DNA from: Oscillospiraceae bacterium
GTDB lineage: Bacteria; Bacillota; Clostridia; Oscillospirales; Acutalibacteraceae
Assembly (NCBI GenBank): GCA_015065615.1
Contig: SVPY01000009.1
Span: 1-64,000 of the forward strand
DNA length: 64,000 nt
Reading direction: 5' to 3'
Both the position numbers and the translations under genes were made by a program. The notes under the pieces were generated by a model. That model was not told where the DNA came from. It did not search any database and saw nothing but the letters and a program-made list of their open reading frames with translations. This document shows, piece after piece, positions 36,148-45,625 of the stretch; the stretch's first letter is position 1, and the number at the start of each line of letters is the position of its first letter.

Positions 36148-37365
36148 TTATATCTCCTTGTTAAATTTAAAGAGCTTTTTTATTCCGCCGTAGGGAAGCG
36201 CCACGATAACGCCTAATATCATAAGTCCCATCCACACCAAAATAAGGTTGCCCCAACCTATAACGGACACCGCGTCGGCAAATATGGTGCTGGAAGCGGA
36301 TGCCGCCATATAGCTTACAAAATCAAGAAATCCCGTAGCGCCGGATACCATTCCGGTGTCACGCAGGCTCGGGCAATATCTGCTCCAGAGCATACTTGCG
36401 GCGCTGTTATTTGCCATAATTGCAAGTACTAAGAATATGATATTGAATAAAGGCGCTTTTATAAAGAAAACTAAAAGAAAGAAAACGGAACTTAAACTGA
36501 ACATTATTAAAATTGTGAGGTCCATATTTCTTTTAAGCTTTTCGTAAACGAATACTGCGATAAAAGCGGTAAGTGAAATTATGAAAGTAGCCGCCGTGAA
36601 AATGAAAGATGCTTCGTCGGGAGCGAAATTCAGGTACTGAGAAATATAAGTAGGGAGCCAGAAAACAACCGTAGTTCTTATTATGCCCGTTAAAATGGAT
36701 ATAAAAGTGAATTTTATGATCCTGTGCTCTATAAGAATTTTAATTCCGCCCTCTTTTAATTTCTGCGGTACATACTTTCCGTATTTTATAATGCCTCTCT
36801 TTTCAAAAAGCAGGAAGAAGGTAAAACACATACCAGCCATAATAAAGAGAAATACACTGCTTAAAGTAAATACAGATTGCCAAACAAGTAATCCTGCCAC
36901 CACGCCCGCTAAGGGAGAGCCGAAGAAAGAAGCGAAGGTATAGCCTAAACTGCATCGTGTTGCGTAAATGGGCTCGGTATTTTCCGCCACTACTTTGGTC
37001 ATGGGGCCGTATATCATGGAAAGGAAGAATCCCGTCATACCGTAGGCGTATTTTGCTATATCGGGGTCAGATGCAAAATGAGAAAAAGTAAGGTTGCTTA
37101 TACCTGCAAGGAAAAGACCGAAGCTTATCATATACCTTGCTTTAATTTTATCGCCTATAGCGCCGTTGATAAGCTGACCAACAGCATAAAATATAAAGTA
37201 AAGCGAGCTTACTCTGCCGATGTATTCGGTGGTAAACTCTCCGCTTTCTATCATCTGGGGCGTAACCGCGCCTAAAATGTTCCTTGCAAAGTAAACTGCA
37301 AGGTAAGAAACGGAGCAAAGGGTACCTATGTAAATTGCCTTTTGGGCATTTTTTGAAATTTTCAT
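36148..37365 (-). CDS. MFS transporter, organophosphate:phosphate antiporter-like
   Basis: The 405 residues form about twelve membrane helices. The N-terminal half carries YFARNILGAVTPQM, FYAVGQLINGAIGDKIKAR and MIYGPMTKVVAENT, as in the OPA group (GlpT/UhpT-like). The substrate is unknown; phosphorylated sugars or glycerol phosphates are typical of the group. No clear ribosome site precedes ATG 37365, so translation may be coupled to the SGNH gene 22 nt upstream. Confidence 0.88.
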   Translation of the reverse strand: MKISKNAQKAIYIGTLCSVSYLAVYFARNILGAVTPQMIESGEFTTEYIGRVSSLYFIFYAVGQLINGAIGDKIKARYMISFGLFLAGISNLTFSHFASDPDIAKYAYGMTGFFLSMIYGPMTKVVAENTEPIYATRCSLGYTFASFFGSPLAGVVAGLLVWQSVFTLSSVFLFIMAGMCFTFFLLFEKRGIIKYGKYVPQKLKEGGIKILIEHRIIKFTFISILTGIIRTTVVFWLPTYISQYLNFAPDEASFIFTAATFIISLTAFIAVFVYEKLKRNMDLTILIMFSLSSVFFLLVFFIKAPLFNIIFLVLAIMANNSAASMLWSRYCPSLRDTGMVSGATGFLDFVSYMAASASSTIFADAVSVIGWGNLILVWMGLMILGVIVALPYGGIKKLFKFNKEI

Positions 37366-37387
37366 AGCTGATTTAATTTAATTAAAA

Positions 37388-38317
37388 TTATAATTTAATT
37401 TCCTTCATAAATTCCTTAAGCTTTTCTCTGTAGATAGGGGAAGTGATTCTGTCTTCCCTATAGGCTTTAAGCTTATCGATAATAACGCTCCATGTTTCCT
37501 TTTCCAAAAGCTTATCGCAATAATCAGGTAAAAGACTTTCATCTTTAATATTAAAGCACAAGGCCCATCTGATGAAAAAGTCGCGGTGAGAAATTTGCTC
37601 TGTTTCGTATCTTTCGTCTTCCCATGCATCGTGAGGAGTTTCTGAAATTTCTACAAGGTCCTCTAAAGTATCAGGAATGCTTACGTCAAAGCCTAAGTTA
37701 TTTAAAAATACCCTCGCCATAAATTCATAGCCTGCTTTCGAGGGGTGAACTCTGTCCTCAACGTATATTGTTTTATTCTCGGCTTTAAGCTTTAAAGTAA
37801 TTTTCATTGATTCCTTATTATAATCAACTACCTTTGCGCCTATTTCTTTAGCGTATGCTCTGATTCTTGATGAAAGTTCAATAAGAGCACCCTGTGCGCC
37901 GAGGCTAACGCTGTAGCTTTCGTTCTGAAGCTCATCAAGAGTCATAGGTGTGCATAAAATTACGTTAATATCCTTTGATTTACACCAGCCTACAATATTC
38001 TTGACGTTCTGAATGCAGTTATCAAGCCTTCTGCGTCTTTCAATAATATTCTTCTCGTCGGCTTCTTCTTTGTAAAGACCTATATCAATATCGTTTACAC
38101 CGAATGCAATAACTATATCGGTAGGGTTATGTATCAACACGGTCTCGTCAAGTCTTAAAAATCCGTGTTCGGCTGTATCACCTGCAACACCGCAGTTATA
38201 TATCGTTAAGGGTAATTTTAATTTTTTTCTGAAATAAGAATAAATTCTTCTTATCTGTAAACCGCAGTCGGTTATGGAGTCACCAATAAAACATATTCTG
38301 CTGCTTTCATTAAACAT
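37388..38317 (-). CDS. SGNH/GDSL hydrolase
   Basis: The 309 residues have block I FIGDSITD (Ser14), a block III-type GVNDIDIG, and the catalytic Asp-His in EDRVHPSKAG. There is no signal peptide. It is likely an intracellular esterase or deacetylase acting on acylated sugars. About 90 C-terminal residues extend beyond the core with no recognised domain. It is the first gene of the operon with the OPA transporter and S51 protein. Confidence 0.9.
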   Translation of the reverse strand: MFNESSRICFIGDSITDCGLQIRRIYSYFRKKLKLPLTIYNCGVAGDTAEHGFLRLDETVLIHNPTDIVIAFGVNDIDIGLYKEEADEKNIIERRRRLDNCIQNVKNIVGWCKSKDINVILCTPMTLDELQNESYSVSLGAQGALIELSSRIRAYAKEIGAKVVDYNKESMKITLKLKAENKTIYVEDRVHPSKAGYEFMARVFLNNLGFDVSIPDTLEDLVEISETPHDAWEDERYETEQISHRDFFIRWALCFNIKDESLLPDYCDKLLEKETWSVIIDKLKAYREDRITSPIYREKLKEFMKEIKL

Positions 38318-38345
38318 AAAATCACATCCTATATATATTTATTAG

Positions 38346-38374
38346 ATTATACTCCGTTTTTTTACATAAAACAA
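38346..38374 (-). promoter_or_regulatory. Promoter of the SGNH/MFS/S51 operon
   Basis: On the minus strand TTGTTT (38369-38374) and TATAAT (38346-38351) are separated by 17 nt. Confidence 0.7.
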
Positions 38375-38432
38375 CAGAATGATTCAATAAAATTACAGGA
38401 GTTTAATTTTTTGTAAACAAAATAGCTTTTTA

Positions 38433-38461
38433 TTTACAACAAGCTTTTTTGTTGGTATAAT
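38433..38461 (+). promoter_or_regulatory. Promoter of the M13 peptidase gene
   Basis: TTTACA (38433-38438) and TATAAT (38456-38461) are separated by 17 nt, with an extended TGG before the -10. Confidence 0.7.
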
Positions 38462-38501
38462 CATTAAAGTGGTTATTTCATTAATATGAAAGGAAATTAT
38501 T

Positions 38502-40400
38502 ATGGAAAAAATAAGAATACAGGACGATTTATACACCTATGTTAATCAGGCAAAGCTTGATGAACTCGTAATTCCCGACGATATGCCAGTGGCAGGCGGT
38601 TTTTCCGCACTTAATACGGATGTTGAAAAGCTTATGATAGAAGAGTTTAACACAATGTGCAAAAATTCTTCCTATCCCAACGAGCATTTGGAAAGAGCTT
38701 GTACGCTTTTTAAACTTGCAAAGGACGTAAAACGCAAGAAGAAGCAAGGCATCAAGCCCGCTCTTAAAAACCTTGCCGTTCTTAAGAAACTTTCCACATT
38801 ACGCGGCTTTAACCTTCACGCCAAAGAGCTTATTTTAAAGGGTATCGCTATGCCTTTAAGTATTCAGGTTGAGCCCAATATGAAGGATACCAAGCACCAC
38901 TCGGTAATGGTTACGGGTCCTTCCGTTATTCTTCCCGACGCTTCCTACTATAAAGAGGGCAGGGAAGAGCAGAGAGATATGCTTTTGAATATGTGGAGCG
39001 GCTTTACAAAGCAGGTGCTTTTAATTGCAGGTCACTCTGAAGAGGAAGCAGACCTTTTAATTAAAGAAACTCTCGCGTTCGACTCATTACTAGCAAAATA
39101 CGTTAAAACAAGCGAGGAGTGGTCCGAATACGTTAAGATGTATAACCCCGTGAAGACAGGCAGACTTCACGGTATGGTAAAGCCCTTGAACCTCAAGAGA
39201 CTTCTTAAAGATATTTTCGGTACAATTCCCGAGGAAATTATCGTAGCTGAGCCCAGATTCTTCAAGAATTTCAAAAAGGTATTTAATGCAGAAAGCTTTG
39301 AATCCTACAAAAAATGGGCATACGTAACTACATTAATGGGCAACTGCTCACTTCTTTCCGAGGAGCTTCGTGATTTGGGCGGCGCATTCAGAAGAGCTTT
39401 ATCAGGTATTGCCGCTTCTTCCTCCGCTGAAAAATTTGCTTATCAGCTCAGTAGCAGTATGTACAGCGAACCCGTTGGTCTTTACTATGGTGAAAAATAT
39501 TTCGGTGAGGAAGCTAAGAAGGATATTACCGAAATAGTTAAGCAGATTGTAGCAACATACCAGAAGAGAATTATGAACAATGATATTCTCGAGCAGGCTA
39601 CTAAAGAAAAAGCGATTCTTAAGCTTTCAACAATGGGCCTTAAGCTTGCTTATCCCGACAGAGTTGAAGCTATTTATAATAAGCTTGTTTTTGACGAGAA
39701 AAAGTCACTTTTCGATATTGTATCATCACTCAGAAGAATCCGTATGGAAGAAAACTTCAAGAAGCTCTATGAGGAAGTTGACCGCACCCATTGGGCAATG
39801 CCGGGTCATATGGTAAATGCCTGCTACGACCCCTTCGTTAACGATATTACTTTCCCTGCTGCTATTCTTCAGGCTCCCTTCTATTCAATTAATCAGACAA
39901 GAAGTGAAAACCTCGGCGGTATCGGTGCAGTTATCGGTCACGAAATTTCCCATGCTTTCGACTCCAACGGTGCTAAGTGTGACGAGATGGGTAACCTTAA
40001 TAATTGGTGGACTAAAGCCGACGAGAGAAAGTTCAATAAGAAAGTTAACGCTATGATCAAGCAGTTTGACGGTATTGAGCTTCCCTGGGGTACTGTAAAC
40101 GGTAAGTTCACAGTAAGTGAAAATATTGCTGATAACGGCGGTATGGCTGTTACTCTTGATATTATGTCTAATACAGAAGGCGTTTCTTTTGAAGAATACT
40201 TCTCTAACTGGGCCAGAGTATGGTGCCAGAAGGCAAAGCCCGAATATCAGGCTCTTCTTTTACAGGTAGACGTACACGGCCCCTGCTACTTAAGAGCAAA
40301 TATGCCTCCCCGTAATTTCCCCGAATGGTACAATGCTTTCGGCGTAAAGAAAACAGATAAAATGTACCTCGCTCCCTCAAAGAGAATTATAATCTGGTAA
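38502..40400 (+). CDS. M13 family metalloendopeptidase (PepO/neprilysin-like)
   Basis: The 632-residue zinc peptidase has HEISH at 480-484 within VIGHEISHAFDSNGAKCDE and the third ligand Glu540 in SENIADNGG. It has neither signal peptide nor membrane helix, so it acts in the cytosol as the PepO peptidases do, probably on oligopeptides. The C-terminus ends APSKRIIIW and lacks the CxxW end seen in mammalian neprilysins. Confidence 0.93.
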   Translation: MEKIRIQDDLYTYVNQAKLDELVIPDDMPVAGGFSALNTDVEKLMIEEFNTMCKNSSYPNEHLERACTLFKLAKDVKRKKKQGIKPALKNLAVLKKLSTLRGFNLHAKELILKGIAMPLSIQVEPNMKDTKHHSVMVTGPSVILPDASYYKEGREEQRDMLLNMWSGFTKQVLLIAGHSEEEADLLIKETLAFDSLLAKYVKTSEEWSEYVKMYNPVKTGRLHGMVKPLNLKRLLKDIFGTIPEEIIVAEPRFFKNFKKVFNAESFESYKKWAYVTTLMGNCSLLSEELRDLGGAFRRALSGIAASSSAEKFAYQLSSSMYSEPVGLYYGEKYFGEEAKKDITEIVKQIVATYQKRIMNNDILEQATKEKAILKLSTMGLKLAYPDRVEAIYNKLVFDEKKSLFDIVSSLRRIRMEENFKKLYEEVDRTHWAMPGHMVNACYDPFVNDITFPAAILQAPFYSINQTRSENLGGIGAVIGHEISHAFDSNGAKCDEMGNLNNWWTKADERKFNKKVNAMIKQFDGIELPWGTVNGKFTVSENIADNGGMAVTLDIMSNTEGVSFEEYFSNWARVWCQKAKPEYQALLLQVDVHGPCYLRANMPPRNFPEWYNAFGVKKTDKMYLAPSKRIIIW

Positions 40401-40410
40401 TAAAAAAATT

Positions 40411-40444
40411 AGACTACCTCGAATAATCGGGGTAGTCTTTTTAT
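40411..40444. terminator. Bidirectional terminator
   Basis: The stem AGACTACCTCGA / TCGGGGTAGTCT is followed by TTTT and separates convergent genes. Confidence 0.9.
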
Positions 40445-41779
40445 TTACATTTCTATATAAATAACCTGATTCTTTTTAATTTTAAAGCTGTTATCAAAAG
40501 TATCCAAAAGGCTGAAGGTATTTTTCTCGTCAATTAAATATGCTTTGAATTTTTCGTTTGTATCAAATTTAATATCAGTATCCTCACCTAAATTAGAAAT
40601 AAGTATTGCGGTATTTTCCTCGTTCATTGCTGCAAGTGAGTAAAGCTCATTTCCTTCGCATACACATTCAATCTGTGTACCTAATGAGTAAAGTTTACCG
40701 AATGCTTTAAAACCGTAATAAGTACAGAAAGGCTCAAAGGTAAGCGGGTTAAAAAGACCGCTGTAGGCAGAAATACCTATTCTTGCATCGTAATAGCACA
40801 TTAAGGTCATTTTTGTGTTCTGCATTGCCAGTAAGTTGGCTACTGCTGCTGCACATGCTCTGCTTGTTCCTCTTTCTTCACGGTAGGGGTTAGGGTTCCA
40901 CTCGTTTAAGTGAATTTCAACATCACCTAAACCTGCTTCCTCAAGGTTCTTTTCGCAGAATGCCTGCATAATTTTATTTTGATCAGGTTGAGAATAACTG
41001 TGGTAACTGAAAAAGTCGAAGGGTAAGTTTTCTTCTTTAACCATTTTAATAAACTCAAAGAAAAACTGTTCAAAATAAAGTGTTCTCTGCTGCCAGTCGG
41101 TTAAAGGTCCGTCAGTACCGAATGCTGCGCCTAAGCCAATCTGAATTTCAAGTTCTTTATAAAAACCGCAGGAAGCGTAGCCGCCAATTTTAATTTCATT
41201 GCCAAAACATTTTCTTAAATGCTTTGAAGTAATTCTGTAAAGTTCAAAATATTCTTCTTTTGTTGCATTCCACATTCCGTTTTTCTGGGGGACGGGATGG
41301 CCTTCCGGTTCGTTCCAGATTTCCCAGTATTTAATGTTATAATTAAAACCATCTGCCCAGCCGTAATTATAGTGACGGATAACGTGTTCGCAAATTCGTG
41401 CCCATTTAGCCATATCTTTAGGCGGATAAATGCGGTAAGATTTTATCATATGGAAGTTTTCGATAGTAACCCCTAAGCGGTATATCGGTTCACACCCGTT
41501 TTCAATAAGGTCTTTTATGATTATATCTGTAAAGGTAAAATCATAGGATGCAGGGTCGTTTTCGTCTGCTTCAAAATCGCGGAAAACGTTTGGGATATCT
41601 ACAAATAAATTGCCGCCAAACCAATCTCCAACATCGTGAAGGCGTGAATAGGGAATATTAGCTTCTTTTAAAAAGTGAAACTTTTCAGTGCTTACACCTA
41701 TAATAGGAGGCTGACCTACGCCGTGCATAGGTTTAATTTTACCGAGAACTTTTTCTCTATTAATTCTGAGCTCTGTCAT
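40445..41779 (-). CDS. GH39-like glycoside hydrolase (clan GH-A)
   Basis: This 444-residue cytosolic barrel enzyme has the acid/base Glu157 in YWEIWNEPEG and the probable nucleophile Glu293 in EIHLNEWNPN. A C-terminal beta region (TAILISNLGEDTDIKF) completes a GH39 or related xylosidase-type layout. The substrate could be xylosides or other plant glycosides. The start is ATG 41779 behind AAAGGAG; the upstream in-frame extension contains no usable ribosome site. Confidence 0.82.
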   Translation of the reverse strand: MTELRINREKVLGKIKPMHGVGQPPIIGVSTEKFHFLKEANIPYSRLHDVGDWFGGNLFVDIPNVFRDFEADENDPASYDFTFTDIIIKDLIENGCEPIYRLGVTIENFHMIKSYRIYPPKDMAKWARICEHVIRHYNYGWADGFNYNIKYWEIWNEPEGHPVPQKNGMWNATKEEYFELYRITSKHLRKCFGNEIKIGGYASCGFYKELEIQIGLGAAFGTDGPLTDWQQRTLYFEQFFFEFIKMVKEENLPFDFFSYHSYSQPDQNKIMQAFCEKNLEEAGLGDVEIHLNEWNPNPYREERGTSRACAAAVANLLAMQNTKMTLMCYYDARIGISAYSGLFNPLTFEPFCTYYGFKAFGKLYSLGTQIECVCEGNELYSLAAMNEENTAILISNLGEDTDIKFDTNEKFKAYLIDEKNTFSLLDTFDNSFKIKKNQVIYIEM

Positions 41780-41807
41780 AATAACACTCCTTTCGTTAAT
41801 ATATATG

Positions 41808-41836
41808 ATTATACTACCGTAAAATGTTAAAAGCAA
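41808..41836 (-). promoter_or_regulatory. Promoter of the GH39-like gene
   Basis: On the minus strand TTGCTT (41831-41836) and TATAAT (41808-41813) are separated by 17 nt, just after the GNAT gene terminator. Confidence 0.65.
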
Positions 41837-41837
41837 T

Positions 41838-41864
41838 AAAAAAACGGCAAGCTTTAACTTGCCG
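41838..41864 (-). terminator. Terminator of the GNAT gene
   Basis: On the minus strand CGGCAAG / CTTGCCG is followed by TTTTTTTA. Confidence 0.85.
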
Positions 41865-41873
41865 CGGATGTTA

Positions 41874-42389
41874 TTATTCATATTTATATTCAAGTGAATA
41901 GGATCTGCTTTCGGGTTCATCGGTAATGTAGTTGATGCCTATATCAGAAATAATTCTGAACCCGCATTTCTGATGAGTTTTAAGTGACAGAGTATTACTT
42001 TTGCCTACGCAGCTGCAAAGTTTGAAAGGTTCTTCTTTTTTTAATTCTTGAGTAACGAAGGTAAGAAGTTTGGTGCCATAACCTTTGTTTCTTTCATCGG
42101 GAATTGTTTCAAGAGCTTCAAGATAATAAAATCCCTTTCTTATTTCGGTGGTGCGGCAGGCGCATAAATATTTATTTTTGTCTGCAAGTACCCAGTAAGT
42201 ATTTTCTTCTGAAGTGAAAAACATTGATTTTAGAAAATTCAGGAATCCTTTTTCAACAAATTTCAAAGCTTTTTCCTGGTTCTTCTCACCCGGGCATATG
42301 AAAGCAGTGTTTTCGGTATTACTTTCTATATAAACTTCCATTAATTTCTTTTCGTCGATATCATCGTATCTTGTAAATTTTAAAAGCAT
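41874..42389 (-). CDS. GNAT family N-acetyltransferase
   Basis: This 171-residue acetyl-CoA-dependent transferase has the GNAT core YLEALETIPDERNKGYGTKLL (the acetyl-CoA loop lies in RNKGYGTK), followed by VGKSNTLSLKTHQKCGF. The substrate is unknown. The start is ATG 42389 behind GGTGAT; the ATG at 42461 lies in the tRNA terminator. Confidence 0.88.
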   Translation of the reverse strand: MLLKFTRYDDIDEKKLMEVYIESNTENTAFICPGEKNQEKALKFVEKGFLNFLKSMFFTSEENTYWVLADKNKYLCACRTTEIRKGFYYLEALETIPDERNKGYGTKLLTFVTQELKKEEPFKLCSCVGKSNTLSLKTHQKCGFRIISDIGINYITDEPESRSYSLEYKYE

Positions 42390-42446
42390 TATATCACCAT
42401 CAAGAATATAAAAATGAAAATCGTAAAGGTTGTTTATTGATAAATA

Positions 42447-42485
42447 AGTAAAAAGAAACACCTAAGGTTATAGCCTCGGGTGTTT
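42447..42485 (-). terminator. Terminator of tRNA-Leu
   Basis: On the minus strand AAACACC / GGTGTTT, with an inner CGAGG/CCTTAG-like pairing, is followed by CTTTTT. Confidence 0.75.
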
Positions 42486-42488
42486 TAA

Positions 42489-42575
42489 TGGTGCCGGTGG
42501 CCGGACTCGAACCGGCACGGTATCGCTACCGGTGGATTTTGAGTCCACTACGTCTGCCAATTCCATCACACCGGC
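42489..42575 (-). tRNA. tRNA-Leu (anticodon CAA)
   Basis: This 87-nt class II tRNA has the acceptor GCCGGTG/CACCGGC, discriminator A, and an encoded CCA. The anticodon loop CTCAAAA lies in the stem GTGGA/TCCAC, giving anticodon CAA. A long variable arm (CCGGTAGCGATACCG) and the T-loop GTTCGAGTC are present. It reads UUG codons. Confidence 0.95.
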
Positions 42576-42594
42576 ACATTTATTTAACAGTAAT

Positions 42595-42623
42595 ATTATA
42601 GTTACCGTTTAGTGATTTGTCAA
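42595..42623 (-). promoter_or_regulatory. Promoter of tRNA-Leu
   Basis: On the minus strand a perfect TTGACA (42618-42623) and TATAAT (42595-42600) are separated by 17 nt. Confidence 0.85.
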
Positions 42624-42636
42624 GAATAATTTGAAT

Positions 42637-42666
42637 AAAAAGAGCAGCTTGATGCTGCTCTTTTTA
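42637..42666 (-). terminator. Terminator of the small membrane protein gene
   Basis: The perfect stem AAAAAGAGCAGC / GCTGCTCTTTTT surrounds loop TTGAT and reads in both directions. Confidence 0.85.
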
Positions 42667-42668
42667 TT

Positions 42669-42935
42669 TTATTTAACTATGTCAAGGAATTTAAGAACTG
42701 AAAGCACAATACCTATAAGGCTGTAAATTTCAATCACACCGCCTACAAAACCAACTATACCGCCTATAAGACCACCAATAAGGGGAATCCAGCCTGTAAG
42801 AGCAGCAGCAAGCCATAATACTAAACCGGCAAGAACCGCAGCAACAACCCATACGATAAGGTTAACAACAAGTGAAGAGGCGTTTTTCTTTTCTACTTTA
42901 AAAGAAAAGAACCAAATGTTTTTAATAAGATCCAT
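42669..42935 (-). CDS. Small hydrophobic membrane protein, unknown function
   Basis: The 88 residues comprise a polar N-terminus (MDLIKNIWFFSFKVEKKN) followed by two long hydrophobic stretches and the glycine-rich turn IPLIGGLIGGIVGFVGGVIEIY. I recognise no named family. A strong AGGAGGGT ribosome site and its own terminator show it is a real gene. Confidence 0.7.
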   Translation of the reverse strand: MDLIKNIWFFSFKVEKKNASSLVVNLIVWVVAAVLAGLVLWLAAALTGWIPLIGGLIGGIVGFVGGVIEIYSLIGIVLSVLKFLDIVK

Positions 42936-43075
42936 AATGACCCTCCTGATTATTATATTAATTTAAATATATCATAATAAATGTGAATAATCAAGTTTTT
43001 AAGAAATCTTGAATTAATTTTTGTGGCTGATCTATATATTTTATATTTTTAATTCATGCAAATTGTTTTTCACAC

Positions 43076-43104
43076 TTGAAATATGGCTTAAAATATGCTA
43101 TAAT
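43076..43104 (+). promoter_or_regulatory. Promoter of yebC
   Basis: TTGAAA (43076-43081) and TATAAT (43099-43104) are separated by 17 nt, with an extended TGC before the -10. Confidence 0.8.
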
Positions 43105-43152
43105 ATCCATTCGGAAAACACTATGTTAACTTAACACGAAAGGTGATTTAAT

Positions 43153-43899
43153 ATGTCAGGACATTCCAAATGGAGTACCATTAAAAGAAAGAAAGAAAAA
43201 ACAGACGGCGCAAGAGCTAAGGTTTTCACAAAAATCGGCCGTGAGCTTGCCGTTGCTGTAAGAGAAGGCGGTTCTGCTGACCCTGCAAGCAACTCTAAGC
43301 TTAAGGACTGTATTGCTAAAGCTAAGGCTAACAACGTTCCTAACGAAAATATTGAAAGAATTATCAAGAAGGCTGCCGGCGACGGTTCCGGTGAAAACTA
43401 CGAAACTGTTACATACGAGGGCTATGGTCCTTCCGGTGTTGCTGTTATTGTAGAAACACTTACAGACAACAGAAACCGTACAGCAGGTGACGTTCGCCAT
43501 TACTTCGATAAATACGGCGGCAACTTAGGCACAACAGGCTGCGTTTCCTTCATGTTCAACAAGAAGGGTGTTATCATCATTGAAAAAGAAGGCCTCGAGG
43601 AGGACGTTGTAATGAACGACGCTCTTGAAGCAGGTGCTTCCGACTTTCAGGCTGATGAGGATGTATTCGAGATTTACACTGAGCCCGATGATTTCTCTGC
43701 AGTTCGTGATGATTTAGAGGCTAAGAAGTACGAGTTTGTTTCTGCAGAAGTAGAAATGGTACCCGATACTTATACAACAATCGAGAGCGAAGAGCTTATC
43801 ACAAAGATGAATAAGCTTCTTGAAATGCTCGAAGATAACGACGATGTTCAGAACGTATGGCACAACTGGGATGCACCCGAGGAGCCTGACGAGGACTGA
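43153..43899 (+). CDS. YebC/PmpR family protein
   Basis: The 248 residues match the YebC family throughout: [69 protein letters not shown] and the acidic C-terminus. Members were described as transcription regulators; some are reported to help ribosomes translate proline-rich stretches. It is a single-gene unit with its own promoter and terminator. Confidence 0.95.
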   Translation: MSGHSKWSTIKRKKEKTDGARAKVFTKIGRELAVAVREGGSADPASNSKLKDCIAKAKANNVPNENIERIIKKAAGDGSGENYETVTYEGYGPSGVAVIVETLTDNRNRTAGDVRHYFDKYGGNLGTTGCVSFMFNKKGVIIIEKEGLEEDVVMNDALEAGASDFQADEDVFEIYTEPDDFSAVRDDLEAKKYEFVSAEVEMVPDTYTTIESEELITKMNKLLEMLEDNDDVQNVWHNWDAPEEPDED

Positions 43900-43906
43900 T
43901 AATTTT

Positions 43907-43940
43907 TCCGCCTTTGTTTTTGCAAAGGCGGAATTTTTTA
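43907..43940 (+). terminator. Terminator of yebC
   Basis: The 11-bp stem TTCCGCCTTTG / CAAAGGCGGAA is followed by TTTTTT. Confidence 0.92.
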
Positions 43941-43949
43941 AACTCTCTA

Positions 43950-43978
43950 TTGTCAGTAATTTCCCGTTATGGTATAAT
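43950..43978 (+). promoter_or_regulatory. Promoter of pyrB-pyrI
   Basis: TTGTCA (43950-43955) and TATAAT (43973-43978) are separated by 17 nt, with an extended TGG before the -10. No PyrR-type attenuator follows; the leader is only about 50 nt. Confidence 0.8.
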
Positions 43979-44030
43979 TAAAAAAATGATAATTTGAATA
44001 AGATTTAAATGGACGAAAGGACGAATAAAA

Positions 44031-44945
44031 ATGAGACATCTTTTAGATCCTTTGGATTTTTCAAAAGAGGAGATTGCCAAAATTCTCGATTTAGCCGATG
44101 ACATTGAAGCAAATCCTTCAAAATATGCGCATAAATGCGACGGCAAAATTCTTGCCACACTTTTCTTTGAGCCAAGTACAAGAACAAGACTTTCTTTCGA
44201 AAGCGCCATGATGCGTCTGGGCGGTAAGGTATTGGGCTTCAGCAGCGCTAATTCAAGCTCAGCTGCCAAAGGCGAAAGCGTAGGGGATACAATAAGAACA
44301 GTTTCCTGTTACAGCGATATTATTGCTATGCGCCACAATAAGGAGGGCGCACCCTTGGTAGGTTCCAAATACGCATCCGTTCCCGTTATAAATGCAGGCG
44401 ACGGCGGCCACCAGCACCCCACACAGACTTTAACGGACCTCTTAACCATCCGTAAGGAGACGGGCAGACTTACAGGCATCACGGTAGGTCTCTGCGGCGA
44501 CCTTAAGTTCGGCAGAACGGTTCACTCTCTTATCAAATCTCTTGCAAGATACGAAGGCATCAAGTTTGTTCTCATTTCACCCGAGGAATTAAGAGTTCCC
44601 GATTATATTATTGAGGAAGTATTGATTAAGGGCGGTCACGATTTTATCGAGGTAAGAACTATCGACGAAGTTATGCCAGACCTCGATATACTCTATATGA
44701 CAAGAGTTCAGCGTGAAAGATTCTTTAACGAGGAAGATTATATAAGACTTAAAGACAGCTACATTCTTACAAAAGAGAAAATGGCCCTTGGTAAAGATAC
44801 TTTAAGAGTTCTTCATCCTCTGCCCAGAGTAAACGAAATAGCAAAAGAAGTTGACGACGACGAGAGAGCTGTTTACTTCAAGCAGGTACAAAACGGCGTT
44901 TACGTGCGTATGGCTCTTATTATGACATTACTTGGAATTGAATAA
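44031..44945 (+). CDS. pyrB: Aspartate carbamoyltransferase catalytic subunit
   Basis: The 304 residues transfer the carbamoyl group from carbamoyl phosphate to aspartate, the first committed step of pyrimidine synthesis. Carbamoyl phosphate motifs are [16 protein letters not shown] and [12 protein letters not shown]; the aspartate-site segments are VQRERF and [10 protein letters not shown]. It is followed by pyrI after 12 nt. It is the natural consumer of the unusual CarAB product. Confidence 0.96.
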   Translation: MRHLLDPLDFSKEEIAKILDLADDIEANPSKYAHKCDGKILATLFFEPSTRTRLSFESAMMRLGGKVLGFSSANSSSAAKGESVGDTIRTVSCYSDIIAMRHNKEGAPLVGSKYASVPVINAGDGGHQHPTQTLTDLLTIRKETGRLTGITVGLCGDLKFGRTVHSLIKSLARYEGIKFVLISPEELRVPDYIIEEVLIKGGHDFIEVRTIDEVMPDLDILYMTRVQRERFFNEEDYIRLKDSYILTKEKMALGKDTLRVLHPLPRVNEIAKEVDDDERAVYFKQVQNGVYVRMALIMTLLGIE

Positions 44946-44957
44946 GGAGAATATAAT

Positions 44958-45386
44958 ATGCTTAAAATTGACAGTCTCGAAAACGGCATTGTTATTGACC
45001 ATATCAAATCCGGCAACGGAATGAAGCTTTATAATCTTTTGGGTCTTGATAAGCTTGACTGCTGTGTTGCGGTAATTAAAAACGCAAAGAGTAATAAATA
45101 CGGCAAAAAGGATATAATTAAAATAGACGGCGTAAGCAACGTAAACCTCGATATTTTAGGTTTTGTTGATAATAACGTTACGGTTTGCTATATTGAAAAC
45201 GGCGAGCTTGTAAGAAAAGAAAAGCCCACACTTCCCGAAAAGCTTACAAACATCTTAAAATGTAAGAATCCCCGCTGTATCTCAAACGCAGAGGACGATA
45301 TCGACCACATATTCTATTTAAGCGACGTAAATTCACACAAGTATCGCTGCATCTACTGTGAACAGGAATACACCGATAAACACTAA
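44958..45386 (+). CDS. pyrI: Aspartate carbamoyltransferase regulatory chain
   Basis: The 142 residues comprise an N-terminal allosteric nucleotide-binding domain (IKSGNGMKLYNLLGL) and a C-terminal zinc domain with CKNPRC and CIYC. It assembles with PyrB and passes on CTP/ATP control. Together with pyrB it allows control at the enzyme level, consistent with the lack of an RNA attenuator. Confidence 0.95.
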   Translation: MLKIDSLENGIVIDHIKSGNGMKLYNLLGLDKLDCCVAVIKNAKSNKYGKKDIIKIDGVSNVNLDILGFVDNNVTVCYIENGELVRKEKPTLPEKLTNILKCKNPRCISNAEDDIDHIFYLSDVNSHKYRCIYCEQEYTDKH

Positions 45387-45409
45387 TTTATTAAGAAAAG
45401 AGTATTATT

Positions 45410-45625
45410 ATGAGTAAAAAAGGCGCACCCGGTACAAAAGGTTTGAATTCAGGCAAGGTTATGGAGCTTGTTTTAGCAGCAATTACTCTTATAAATCTTG
45501 TTATTGCGTTGATTTTAAAAATCAATGAGAGAAAAACCGTTATCAAGGCTGTAAGTGACGACGAAAACGTAAAGGCTTTGATAGTAGATAAAAAAATTGC
45601 TCAAGAAATTTCAAAATTAGGTTGA
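45410..45625 (+). CDS. Small single-helix membrane protein, unknown function
   Basis: The 71 residues comprise a basic N-terminus (MSKKGAPGTKGLNSGK), one membrane helix (LVLAAITLINLVIALILKI) and a charged C-terminal tail. I recognise no family. It lies 24 nt after pyrI with an AAGAG ribosome site and is probably cotranscribed. Its TGA stop falls inside the -35 of the L21 promoter. Confidence 0.6.
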   Translation: MSKKGAPGTKGLNSGKVMELVLAAITLINLVIALILKINERKTVIKAVSDDENVKALIVDKKIAQEISKLG

